From IMG/VR virus record IMGVR_UViG_3300020465_000039, positions 1 to 39,992 of that record: 39,992 nt of DNA; one strand, given 5' to 3'. The notes under the pieces were generated by a model. The model saw only the letters and a list, made by a program, of their open reading frames with translations. It did no database searches and was not told the origin of the DNA. The stretch is from a virus. Shown here piece by piece: positions 1 to 9,500 of this stretch; the stretch's first letter is position 1; each line of letters starts with the position of its first letter. Made by a program: the position numbers and the translations under genes.

Positions 1-115
1 TAGCATCATCTATCATACACATAGTCTTACCACCCCCTGTAGGGATGATAACCTGACCTTTATCAAAGGCGGTCATTGCCTTTACAGCGTCAGTTTGGTG
101 TGGACGTAATGGCAT
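1..115 (-). CDS. SF2 DNA/RNA helicase, N-terminal fragment (runs off the left edge)
   Basis: The 38 visible residues begin MPLRPHQTDAVKAM and contain the Walker A motif PTGGGKT at residues 25-31, preceded by the short LRPHQ segment seen at the start of superfamily-2 helicase cores (UvsW, type III Res subunit, RecG/SSL2 types). These enzymes use ATP to translocate on or unwind nucleic acid. The ATG at 115 is chosen because an in-frame TGA lies at 125-127 and a TGCTATAATA promoter element lies 21 nt upstream. T4 UvsW carries a DNA-binding domain before its helicase core, whereas here motif I begins 24 residues from the start, so this is either a UvsW lacking that domain or another SF2 family. 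It follows the methyltransferase gene by 22 bp. The family assignment is good; the exact role is open because motifs II-VI are outside the window. Confidence 0.75.
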   Translation of the reverse strand, partial: MPLRPHQTDAVKAMTAFDKGQVIIPTGGGKTMCMIDDA

Positions 116-135
116 CAATGTTTCTCAGATGAATA

Positions 136-145
136 TATTATAGCA
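136..145 (-). promoter_or_regulatory. Extended -10 promoter (TGCTATAATA) ahead of the helicase gene
   Basis: The minus strand reads TGCTATAATA, a sigma70-type extended -10 (TGnTATAAT) with no clear -35. It overlaps the stop codon of the methyltransferase gene and ends 21 nt before the helicase ATG. The same element recurs at 1471, 13346 and 19985 with 19-21 nt spacing, which is the main support. Confidence 0.6.
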
Positions 146-776
146 GAATCTTAGTCAAAGGAGTGTCCTCTGTGACAATTTCTATACTGTCTTTCTTAGA
201 CAATACATCCTCATTATTATCTAACCAATCTACTGTAGGTAATCCGCTATACCCATTTGTCCAGACATACCAAGCATAAACCATCATACCAGTATTATAC
301 TTACCATCTTCTCTCAATGCTTCACCTAACATTGGATACCTAGTGAATACATATACCTTTTCTAATCCATAAGTTCTGTCAGAATATATCTCATCAAATC
401 TTTTCTTACCATGTAAGTATGACAATGGTAATAGAAAAGCAAACTTACTCTTTGCTACCAATTTCGCCCTTTGAATAAACTCAAAGGCAATAGAGAATGG
501 TGGGTTTGTTATAATGTAATCATACTCACCAGTTTCCCATAAGAAGTTAGTTTCTTGGTCATAAGCAGTTACTTTATCATCTTCCCAATGCTCTTTTAAT
601 ACTCTAGTGATAGCACCTCCACCACAAGCAGGTTCACAGACGGTACTATTCTTATTAAAATATTCTACATCTAAAAACTTACGAGTAAGAGTATAGGGAG
701 TCTCATAAAAATCAGACTTCTTTCTCTTACCAGTAGCATTATTAGCACTAAAGTTCTTGCCTTTCTTCTTAGACAT
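138..776 (-). CDS. DNA adenine-N6 methyltransferase, probable modification subunit of an EcoRI-type R-M system
   Basis: This 212-residue class I SAM-dependent methyltransferase shows the SAM-binding motif I CEPACGGGAI at residues 47-56 and the catalytic motif IV NPPF at 91-94, the (D/N)PP(Y/F) signature of amino-methyltransferases. A leading SDFYETP segment (21-27) resembles the FYxTP motif of many phage and type II adenine methylases. It should transfer methyl from SAM to adenine N6 in a target sequence. The start ATG at 776 overlaps the last 8 nt of the endonuclease gene (ATGTCTAA), which suggests translational coupling. It is shorter than M.EcoRI (326 aa) and I see no M.EcoRI-specific similarity, so the pair would combine an EcoRI-like nuclease with a different methylase family. 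An orphan methylase is the alternative, but the overlap with an intact nuclease argues for a functional pair. Confidence 0.85.
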   Translation of the reverse strand: MSKKKGKNFSANNATGKRKKSDFYETPYTLTRKFLDVEYFNKNSTVCEPACGGGAITRVLKEHWEDDKVTAYDQETNFLWETGEYDYIITNPPFSIAFEFIQRAKLVAKSKFAFLLPLSYLHGKKRFDEIYSDRTYGLEKVYVFTRYPMLGEALREDGKYNTGMMVYAWYVWTNGYSGLPTVDWLDNNEDVLSKKDSIEIVTEDTPLTKILL

Positions 777-1449
777 TCAAGTTCCTCTTAAGATTTCCAA
801 TATTAATACTATCAATAACTTTTGTAGATACTAATTTTATTCTATCAAATATCTCTTCATTTGTAAATGCTTTTTCTTGCACATAGATTGTTGCAAGTTG
901 CTTAGGGTGAAAGATATACTCTTTATTGCGTGGTTTGTATCTTGTCATTGCATCCATCCTATCATTGATAGATGAACCATCTTCAAAATCACAACCGTAT
1001 GCAAATATTACATAAGGAAAATAGTTATAGTTCTCAAAGTAAATCTGAAACTCTGCCCAATTCTTGAACGCTCTCTCGATTGCATTTCCTTTTCCTTGTT
1101 TCTTTTTACCTTCAGACATTCTTACATCATTAGTTCCTTGTTTCTTTGCCTCAGAAACTAGAATAGGATACTTCTTACCACCAATTACAGCAAATAATAT
1201 ACCACCATCAGGTTTAACACCAGATCCCTTTGCTTGTGGAGTATATTCAAGTTCAGGCGATATATCAGATTTCCTTAGAGTCTTCTTCCATTGAAACTCT
1301 ATATTGGGATACAACTCATCTAGTGTAGGAATGAGTTTCTTTACTTGTTGCTCAAGATTTCCTTCTAGTACCTTTGCACCTTCGGTAAAAATACCTCTAC
1401 CACCACCCAATTCAGTATGAGTCTGTCTTAGATGTTCGCTAGTACTCAT
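769..1449 (-). CDS. EcoRI-family type II restriction endonuclease
   Basis: The 226 residues follow R.EcoRI (277 aa) along their length. GIF.EGAK near residue 20 and YPNIEFQWKKTLRKSDI near 47-63 match its N-terminal region. KPDGGI at 79-84 with SEAKKQG at 99-105 form the PD-(D/E)xK site (D81, E100, K102; D91, E111, K113 in EcoRI). GNAIERAFKN at 121-130 aligns with GNAIERSHKN, the EcoRI recognition segment whose Asn141, Glu144 and Arg145 contact the AATT core (here N122, E125, R126). YFPYVIF at 143-149 matches the next strand. All catalytic and recognition residues I can align are intact, so an active enzyme cutting GAATTC or a close variant is likely. The start at 1449 fits the EcoRI N-terminus and lies 21 nt past an extended -10. 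It precedes and overlaps the methylase gene; R-before-M is also the EcoRI order. Confidence 0.9.
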   Translation of the reverse strand: MSTSEHLRQTHTELGGGRGIFTEGAKVLEGNLEQQVKKLIPTLDELYPNIEFQWKKTLRKSDISPELEYTPQAKGSGVKPDGGILFAVIGGKKYPILVSEAKKQGTNDVRMSEGKKKQGKGNAIERAFKNWAEFQIYFENYNYFPYVIFAYGCDFEDGSSINDRMDAMTRYKPRNKEYIFHPKQLATIYVQEKAFTNEEIFDRIKLVSTKVIDSINIGNLKRNLNV

Positions 1450-1470
1450 TGTACATTATATTACTAGACC

Positions 1471-1480
1471 CATTATAGCA
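1471..1480 (-). promoter_or_regulatory. Extended -10 promoter (TGCTATAATG) of the restriction-modification operon
   Basis: The minus strand reads TGCTATAATG, 21 nt before the endonuclease ATG. It begins one base past the U-tract of the terminator that ends the structural operon, so the accessory genes are insulated from late read-through and have their own start. No -35 hexamer is visible; the position where it would lie is inside the terminator hairpin. Confidence 0.65.
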
Positions 1481-1481
1481 C

Positions 1482-1502
1482 AAAAAAACCCCTTTCGGGG
1501 TC
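1482..1502 (-). terminator. Intrinsic terminator of the leftward structural operon
   Basis: On the minus strand, ACCCC-GAA-A-GGGGT forms a hairpin with a GAAA-type loop followed by seven T residues. It lies 67 bp past the stop codon of the 997-residue structural gene and directly before the R-M promoter. Confidence 0.85.
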
Positions 1503-1568
1503 TGGGTCTTAAAAAATTATAAAGAATCGCTTACAACCCATACAGAGTATGTATAGAAAATTAGATTT

Positions 1569-4562
1569 CTACTGAACTACTACTTCTCCTGGTGGATTTG
1601 AAGTTCCTCCAGAGTTCTTGGCATATATCTTATAGGTCTGGGTTCCATATGTAGGATTAAACCTAGAGGTTCCTGAAGTTTGTCCTGGTGTTATTTTAAA
1701 TGATTGATCATTTACAGGAGATTGATTTTGATATATTGAATCAGTAGGTAAATTAAGATCTACTCCAGATACACTCCATTGAATCTCGCCAGGACCATAC
1801 ACAGTTCCTTCTGCTTGATTAAAATCTGTTGATTCTAACACTACATTTCCATTAGGATCTTTTACTCTAAATGCAACACCACAAGGATTATGCTGCCAAT
1901 CTTCGGGATTACTCTCTTCTTCTACCTTTATCTCCCAATAGTCTGGTTGATTCCAAGGATTTCCATTATTAACTACTCTTTCTCCAGCATAATATCTTCT
2001 CTTAAGACCATTTTCAACTGTTTCTATTGGGAAACTTTGACCACCACCTATCTCAATTCTTCCTTTTTCTACACCCTGAAAGACTATGGTAAATTCTTGT
2101 GAAGTTCCAGCATCATTTTTAAATTGCTTAACATAAGACTCATTTGCAACATATGCTGGACCATATATTACATCATAGGTAGTATCTACAAACTTTCTGT
2201 TATGAGCAATAACTCTAAGTGATCTTCTTTCACCACTATAATCATATTTAATTGGAGTTCCATCAGTAACTAATGTACCAGCAGGTTTACCACTATCAGG
2301 ATTTTTAGATTCCCATCTACCACATCTACTAATACCTTCATTCATATCATAATGACTATCATATTTCGTTGTGTGAGCTATAAGATCTTCATTAATATAA
2401 AGTTCACAATCATTATCTGATTGCATTTCAATAGTATGTTCACCTTGAACTCCAGATACTAGCAAGTACTCTTGAGTAGCCTGAGCATCACCATTCTGAG
2501 TCTTTGGATCATCATTTTGTTCCCAAACAGCATAATCACGCATAAACTGAGACCAATAATCATGTATAGCAACATATTCCCTATTCCCATTATTATCATA
2601 ACCATCGTGCTTTGCAGAATTATATGATTTTTCCCAAGTTACTGAATCATCAGCAATTTGATCTTCTGGACATATAATAAACTGGTTATTAATTTTAGCT
2701 CTAAATCCTAAACCACCTTCATCAGGATCAGAACCATCATCAAATAATTCTATCCTCTGCCCAAATGATAATATATGGCGATTTTTAACCCAATTAGCAC
2801 CTGAATCGGGTCTATTATATTGATGCAATTCATGCCATACAACATCATATTTACCTTCATCAAGTTCTAGTACTGGAGATATTCTAGTACCTTTTCTTCT
2901 ATCTCTCGTACTTTCCCATATAACAGAACCATCAGTATTTTTTAACTCAAACTTACGCAATGCTATATCTGAAATATCACTATAATCATCCCAAATATTC
3001 AGAATCTTAAATCTTACCTTTTGTCCAGTTGATGAGTTAGTACAATTTAGTGTTTGCTTATTTGTACCATCATTTACTGGATAATTAAATCTAACATGAG
3101 CAGAATGTGAATTAATAGTTACTGTAGGAATATCAGGAGGAATAACGGGAGTTCCTTCTGTTCCATCACATTCTAATCCAACACTACCTTTAACATATTG
3201 TGAAGTATTATATCCTTGTATTACTGGGTTAAAGTATCTACCACACATTGCAGCACCACCTTTACCACCACCTTCTCCTTGATCTAACTCAGTAGCAGAT
3301 GGACTTATACCATTAGTGCTACCGCCTGGTTGACCAAAATCACCACCATCTCCACCAGCACCGCCAGGAGTAGAGTTTGATGCTCCACTAGGAGTCTCTC
3401 CACCACTACAAGTTGCTGGTATGTTTGCTTTACCACCTTCCCCAGAAGTTGATCCTTGTTTTGCACCATTATCCCATCCAGCACCTCTACCTCCAGCACC
3501 ACCTCTACCCTGTTGAGGTAAAGTTGAGTCATAAGATCCAAGATATGTTGTACTACAACTTGTAAATCGACAATAGTAAGCGTAAATACTTCCACTTCCC
3601 CCACCACCAGGACAAGGTAGTGTTGCTATATGCAACATATATGTTTGATCACCAGCATTACAACCACCACTGGAACTACCATGACATCCTTCATCATATC
3701 CACCAAAATAATATCCACTAGTACAGGATGTTGTATATCCCCTATCACAAATACCTTTTTGAACAGGCCAAGCACCTTGCTCACCTTGTTCTCCACCACC
3801 ACCGCCACCAAATAATTCACCCCCTTCATTATAAACCCAAGATCTATTCTCTTCTCCTTCGTGTCTTATAGTTAATGCAACACCACCATCTTTACCAGGA
3901 TCACTTAATGTTTTATCTGGATGACTATCAGGAAAATATCCTTTTTTTCCAGCAGAACCATATATTCCAGATCCAGATTTTAAATAAAATCTAACATTTA
4001 ATGCCTTTAAAGTTCCTGATCCTATTGCTACACCTGGCTCTAAAACTAAACTACAAGCAGCTTTCTTATTTTTTCCAATTCCACCATCACCAGTTAATCC
4101 ATTCTCTCCATCATCGTCAGAATAAACTGTACCATTAATGTTAATTACTTTTTGAACATTTCTTCCATAATTTCCAGTTATACTACCCTCTACATCTAAA
4201 TTATTTTGACCATCCCAATCAATTCCTCCACCTGAAGCTTTTTTAAATCCTAGATCTAAATTTTCATCTTGTCCAGTTTGATTAGCAGTATATCTTTTAA
4301 TGGAATCCCTCATCAAAGATGCTTTCCAATTATTACTTGTCTCAGAAAAAACACCGCCTGGATATCCATCAGTAGGTATAGATGTATTCTCTGTAGAATC
4401 GGGAACAATAGGATCTCTTACTGCTAGTCTAGTATCAACAAACAATTCTGATGCTGATATAGTACCAGTAGATGTTTCCTTAAAATAGGTTCTTAAATCA
4501 CTCCATTTAATAGGACCACTACCTGTAAAATAAGGACCAGATTTTACTACACTAACACTCAT
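1569..4562 (-). CDS. Gly-rich, Cys-bearing virion structural protein (probable fibre/adhesin)
   Basis: A 997-residue protein of the marine T4-type virion family. The N-terminus contains SGPIKWSDLRTYF (15-27), a segment shared by many phage tail/fibre proteins and likely to be a virion attachment motif. Residues about 245-450 are strongly Gly-rich (runs such as FGGGGGG and GGAGGDGGD), resembling glycine-rich tips of T4-type adhesins. This stretch contains an unusual set of seven Cys residues (272, 280, 293, 301, 317, 331, 336). The remainder looks beta-rich and repetitive with an Ig-like C-terminus. It is the last gene of the leftward structural run, 8 bp after the 634-residue gene and followed by a strong terminator. 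The role is inferred from composition and position; I cannot name a T4 orthologue. Confidence 0.7.
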   Translation of the reverse strand: MSVSVVKSGPYFTGSGPIKWSDLRTYFKETSTGTISASELFVDTRLAVRDPIVPDSTENTSIPTDGYPGGVFSETSNNWKASLMRDSIKRYTANQTGQDENLDLGFKKASGGGIDWDGQNNLDVEGSITGNYGRNVQKVININGTVYSDDDGENGLTGDGGIGKNKKAACSLVLEPGVAIGSGTLKALNVRFYLKSGSGIYGSAGKKGYFPDSHPDKTLSDPGKDGGVALTIRHEGEENRSWVYNEGGELFGGGGGGEQGEQGAWPVQKGICDRGYTTSCTSGYYFGGYDEGCHGSSSGGCNAGDQTYMLHIATLPCPGGGGSGSIYAYYCRFTSCSTTYLGSYDSTLPQQGRGGAGGRGAGWDNGAKQGSTSGEGGKANIPATCSGGETPSGASNSTPGGAGGDGGDFGQPGGSTNGISPSATELDQGEGGGKGGAAMCGRYFNPVIQGYNTSQYVKGSVGLECDGTEGTPVIPPDIPTVTINSHSAHVRFNYPVNDGTNKQTLNCTNSSTGQKVRFKILNIWDDYSDISDIALRKFELKNTDGSVIWESTRDRRKGTRISPVLELDEGKYDVVWHELHQYNRPDSGANWVKNRHILSFGQRIELFDDGSDPDEGGLGFRAKINNQFIICPEDQIADDSVTWEKSYNSAKHDGYDNNGNREYVAIHDYWSQFMRDYAVWEQNDDPKTQNGDAQATQEYLLVSGVQGEHTIEMQSDNDCELYINEDLIAHTTKYDSHYDMNEGISRCGRWESKNPDSGKPAGTLVTDGTPIKYDYSGERRSLRVIAHNRKFVDTTYDVIYGPAYVANESYVKQFKNDAGTSQEFTIVFQGVEKGRIEIGGGQSFPIETVENGLKRRYYAGERVVNNGNPWNQPDYWEIKVEEESNPEDWQHNPCGVAFRVKDPNGNVVLESTDFNQAEGTVYGPGEIQWSVSGVDLNLPTDSIYQNQSPVNDQSFKITPGQTSGTSRFNPTYGTQTYKIYAKNSGGTSNPPGEVVVQ

Positions 4563-4570
4563 TAGTTACC

Positions 4571-6475
4571 CTATAAATTAGACCAAGAACTACCATTATA
4601 GAACTGTACTTTATTATCACTGGTATTATATACCATTGCACCAGCAACTAAACCTGCTAGATTATTTCTTTCAGTTGTAGTTACTTTTGGTGGAACCATA
4701 AACATTCTATTCTGTAATGGTGCTGTTGGCATATCTCTACCAGCACTAGAGAAATCAACTGCTGCACCTGGTTCAACATTACCTACACCAAAGAATTGTT
4801 TAATATGACCACTACCACCGACATCTAATGTACTTGATGGTTGTGTTGATCCAATACCAACTTGCTGGAAATTAACCACAGCATTAGGTGCATCAATACC
4901 CATACCATTTGGACTTATATCAGTTCCAATTCCAATTGTTGCTACTCCAGAAATACTTTCAGCAACATTAATCTTTAAGAAACTAGATATTCCAGTATTT
5001 ACATTAATATTTGATCCTTGAATAAGATCAGGTAAAGTAAATGTAGAACTTCCACTAACATCTAAGTTACCAAGTACCTTTAAAGTATTAGCAACTTCTA
5101 AATTATTCTTTACAAATACATCATTACCAAATGTTGCAATTCCAACAACATCTAATGGATACATACCAAGTGTTTTACCTATACCCAAATTACCTTTGTA
5201 ATCCAGATTCATTAAAGTACTACCATCACCACCATATATCCAATTAAATCCACCAGTAGCAATACCTTGGAAGTTTGCACCATGAATTATACTATTGAAA
5301 TTACCAGTATCACCATTTATTAACTCAAATGCCCTGTCTGCCTCACCAAACTTAACTTGAGCAGTGCTTTGTCCTATTCCTATTGAAGATCTTTGTCCTA
5401 ATTGTAGTATTGCAAACTCTTCACCTATAACATCAACTGTGGTAATACCTACATTAAAGATTTCTACACTCTTAGATGGATTGTTAGTACCAACAGCTAA
5501 TCTTTCAACTATATCAACAGATGCAGCAGTTGCTATACCAATTTGAGATATACTTGCTTGTAATTGTCCTGTTGTAAGAATACCAGAGACAGTATCACCA
5601 GAAATGCCACCAGTAACTACAAGTTGATTAAATGTCGAAATACCAGCAGATCTAATATCACCATCTACTTCTCCTGTATGTCTACCGACTACATCTCCGT
5701 ATAAGTTTCCAGTAAATCCTATTCCAGCAGTTATAATACCAGCAACACTTACATCAGTTGTTGTTAAATTAGTAATAGTTGATATACCACTAACAATATT
5801 ACCCCTTAAATCTCCAGTAAATCCTATTCCAGCAGTTACAACACCTACAACATTTGTATTTGTAGTCTGTAATTGAGTAATAGTTGATATACCACTATCA
5901 ATATTACCATATAAGTTTCCAGTAAATCCTATTCCAGCAGTTACAATACCTGTTGCTACAACATCTCCAGTAGAGTTAAATCCTACACCACCTTCAAAGG
6001 TTCCTATAAGATTTGATTCATTACCACCAATTTGTAAAAAGAATCTAGGATCAATAGTTCCAATACCTACTGCACCCTGAGAGTATATACTTGTATATCC
6101 TAAACCAACATCTGTATCTAACCATTGTGATGTTGGAAGATTTTCTAATTTAGCTCCATCACCATAATAAGTAACAATACCACTTGAAGTAGATGCTGTT
6201 ATAATTCCAGCAGTACCAACACTAATACCAGCACCAATTTCACCAGCAGCAAAATCTAAACTATTAACTGTTAAAGTATCACTTATGACTAAACTTGTAA
6301 TCAGTCCCGAAGTAGCATTTACCTCACCAATGACTTTAACTCTTCCTCGAACATCCAATGCCTCGGTAGGAACTGTAGTTCCAATACCTACCAGACCCGT
6401 TGGATTAACGAGAAAATTGTCATCATCAACCTGAACACCATTACGAAAACTAAAGGACTTCTTAATATTAGCCAT
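4571..6475 (-). CDS. Repeat-containing virion structural/fibre protein
   Basis: This 634-residue protein begins MANIKKSFSFRNGVQVDDDNF and continues with VGIGTTVPTEALDV, the repeated VGIGTTxP..LDVxG signature of trimeric beta-fibre proteins of marine T4-like phages. Residues about 175-290 contain three near-identical 35-residue units (VTAGIGFTGNLYG...SGISTITQL). The C-terminus (RMFMVPPKVTTTERNNL...GAMVYNTSDNKVQFYNGSSW) is a common fibre ending. It probably forms an elongated fibre or a baseplate-associated whisker. A late-promoter-like AATAAATA lies 18 nt before the ATG, overlapping the stop of the upstream gene. Which receptor or partner it binds cannot be read from sequence. Confidence 0.7.
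   Translation of the reverse strand: MANIKKSFSFRNGVQVDDDNFLVNPTGLVGIGTTVPTEALDVRGRVKVIGEVNATSGLITSLVISDTLTVNSLDFAAGEIGAGISVGTAGIITASTSSGIVTYYGDGAKLENLPTSQWLDTDVGLGYTSIYSQGAVGIGTIDPRFFLQIGGNESNLIGTFEGGVGFNSTGDVVATGIVTAGIGFTGNLYGNIDSGISTITQLQTTNTNVVGVVTAGIGFTGDLRGNIVSGISTITNLTTTDVSVAGIITAGIGFTGNLYGDVVGRHTGEVDGDIRSAGISTFNQLVVTGGISGDTVSGILTTGQLQASISQIGIATAASVDIVERLAVGTNNPSKSVEIFNVGITTVDVIGEEFAILQLGQRSSIGIGQSTAQVKFGEADRAFELINGDTGNFNSIIHGANFQGIATGGFNWIYGGDGSTLMNLDYKGNLGIGKTLGMYPLDVVGIATFGNDVFVKNNLEVANTLKVLGNLDVSGSSTFTLPDLIQGSNINVNTGISSFLKINVAESISGVATIGIGTDISPNGMGIDAPNAVVNFQQVGIGSTQPSSTLDVGGSGHIKQFFGVGNVEPGAAVDFSSAGRDMPTAPLQNRMFMVPPKVTTTERNNLAGLVAGAMVYNTSDNKVQFYNGSSWSNL
5709..5950 (-). repeat. Three in-frame 105-bp repeats in the 634-residue fibre gene
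   Basis: The plus-strand core ccagtaaatcctattccagc occurs at 5709, 5814 and 5919, exactly 105 bp apart, encoding 35-residue beta units. This looks like recent internal duplication and gives a simple way to change fibre length. Confidence 0.85.
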
Positions 6476-6492
6476 TTATATTAATTTTTAGT

Positions 6493-6500
6493 TATTTATT
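6493..6500 (-). promoter_or_regulatory. T4-like late promoter element AATAAATA
   Basis: AATAAATA on the minus strand, 18 nt before the ATG of the 634-residue gene and overlapping the stop codon of the 1901-residue gene. It fits the NATAAATA late motif of T4-like cyanophages. Confidence 0.55.
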
Positions 6501-9500
6501 AGGAAAGAGCATCAACCTTAGCTGATAGTTCTTTAATTGCCTCAATTAAAATAGGAATTATTTTCTCATAACGAACTGCCTTATGACCACTATCTCTCGT
6601 AGTAGTTATACCTGGAAGACCCAATGCCTCAATCTCTTGTGCAATTACACCAGTATCTTCTGTACCTACTGGAGTCTGATCTCTATATTCTTTCCAAGTA
6701 AATGTATTACCTGAAATTGCTTTAACTTTACTTAAAGCATCTGGAATAACAGTAACATTATCTTTCAAGTTTACATCAGAAACTGAAGCATATGCAGTAA
6801 TATCACCACTAACTTCTAAGTCACCAAAGATTTTAACACCTGTATCTCGTGTTTCTAATTTATTAGTAGATGTACTACCATCACTATAAGCTAGTTGAGC
6901 AGTAGAACCACCAGTGTTAACCTTCAATGCTCTTATCACACTCTGACCACCAATCTTGATGTTCAACTGATCCATAGGATTATTTCCACCAGATATATCA
7001 AACTCAGAATTAGCACCATTAATTACTGTCTTGGTTCCTGAATGATAAATTTCTAGATCGTTATCAGTTCCGAAAATTGCTTTAACATCATCAGGTAACT
7101 TAATTCCACCATTTGCAGTGAACAATCCAGTTAGATTTAATGTTCCACCAATATAAGTATTTCCACTAATACCAACACCACCCTTGGCTATTAGTGAACC
7201 AGTATTAACACTTGTGGATGGGGTTTCAGAGAAGATCTTAGCATCTCCACAAATATTCAATCCCTTACGAATTGCAGCACCACCTTCAAGAATAAATGCA
7301 CCATTTAATGCACCAGTACAATCAGAAGTAGTATTAGTTTCATTTGTAAATCTAACAGCTCCATCAACAGTCAATCCTTCAGTTAATCTGAGATCTTTAT
7401 TAATTCTAAGTTTACCGTTAAAGGTAACAGGTCCATCAAACTGAGATAGAATCTGTTTGGACGATCCACCCTCAACAAGTAATCTATCTTTAATAATTAC
7501 TTCATCAAATACAACACTTAATGCACTTGGATCTTCACCAGTAACAGTTGGAACTGGAATATCAAATGTTATTTGCTCACCAGAGTCAGATGAAATCTTA
7601 GTGTTTCCAATATAAAAATCACCCTTATCATTCATACCTGTGTAAACAACAGTACCGCAAGATGTTTCTTGTGACTGTGATAGGAACTCTTCCCTTTGAG
7701 TGGGTGTCTTTAATTGAACCTGTGGAAGACCAGTTGAATAGTTACCTGGACCATATCCAAGATATTCAAAGGTATGACCAGATGCACGAAGAATAGATGG
7801 TCTTCTTAATTCAATTGGAATTGGTTTAATTGCTTTAACTTGAGAATTATTTACGTGATTATCAACAATAGTTCCCATTGAACCACGAATAACCTTTAAT
7901 TTGATTCCAGTCTTAAGATCAGAATCAATAATTCTCATTATTTCACTATCAATTTGAATATAAGATCCTAAACGGAACTTAGATTTAATAATAGTTTCTA
8001 TCTCTGCATTTGATAGATTAGTAGCATATTGTAAAGTTACTGGTATTTCATCAGTAGTGGTAATATCACCCGTTAACTTCAGAACATCGTGATCAAAGAA
8101 ACTATATCCCCTTACACCTAAGTTCTCTCCATTCTTACCACTATTAGCATTATTAGCAGAGAGAGCATGTTTAAGAATATACTTAGGTTGTGATATTCCA
8201 CCACTTATACCTGTCTTGGTAGTAAATGAAGTAGTATTTACAACATCCTCAACAATGAAGTCACCAATAACACTATCATCATTCTTCAATACTCTAAAGG
8301 AATTACCTTTAATTAATCCGTGTGCAGTAGAAGTAATAAATGTACTTGTATCAGTACCACTAGAAGAACTAACTTCAACAACAGGACCAACGTGAACTAC
8401 TTGTTGACCATCAACTATTCTATCAGCAGTTGGTTTATTGATTCTAAGTTGCTTATTACCAGATACATCATTAATTCTATAGTAAGCATCAGTTGCAGTA
8501 GTAATACCTGTAAGTTGAACATAATCACCACCAGATTTATCAGTAACAACTTGACCTAAACTAATGTCATCATTAGTAATAGTAATATAAGAACTAGGAG
8601 CTCCACCCAAACCACCTTGTGAAGGTAATGAAGAATCAAAATAATATCTATCATTTTGTGCAACAATTCCACCAGTTTTATATCCAGATCCTGGTTCTGT
8701 AATTTCTACAGAAGTTACAGACCCACCACTAAGTGTAACTTTAGCAGTAGCACCATACCAAACAGCACTTGCTGGTGCAGCAGCACTATTGAATACTTTT
8801 ATATTATAATGTTCTCCATCTCCAGCAGTATGTCCAGATCCACCAGTAAGAGTACCAAATCCTTTTAGACCATTAATCTTATGCTCTTTTGAGAGGTTTA
8901 AATATGGATTTGCTCCTTCATTACCAGTTACACTTACAATAGTATTTGTAATATTAAAATTAGAAAGTAACTTATTAGCAGTTTCTCTAGTAATACTCTT
9001 CTTTAAATCATTAGTAACAACATCACCAAGAGGAAATCTCTTAGCGTAAGACTTAGCTTCTTGTGGGTTATCATCAATATTATCCCGATCTAGTTCAGGA
9101 TAAAGGTTAACGACATTCTGATTGTATTTTGAATTGACAAACTCTTCTTCAAGAGTATTACCTCCATTTAAAACATAAAGATGATAAACACCATCTTGAG
9201 AATCTTCAACATATTTGTTGATTGTCTCTGTTCTATAAACGAATAGATTATCTGAGTTATTATTTCTCTGGAATCTAGGAAGTGCATTATTTCTAGTATC
9301 AGTAGTATCTGTCCAATTTCCTACATCATGAACAATACCTAAAATATCTGTTGTAGAATAAGAGAATACTTTATCGTTAGTTACACTTGTTACTATAAAT
9401 GTTCCATTATATCCACGATTTAATGCACCATTCTGATTAACATCACTTACAACATTTTTAACTACAATCTGATCTCCAACATTTAAACTATGAGATTTAT

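Noticed and set aside
1-115. Naming the left-edge helicase UvsW
   Set aside because: Only 38 residues are visible and the N-terminal DNA-binding domain of T4 UvsW is missing, so the name would be a guess.
138-776. Methylase as an M.EcoRI homologue
   Set aside because: It is 212 residues against 326, and its motif spacing and FYETP segment fit other phage adenine methylases better; only the nuclease resembles EcoRI.
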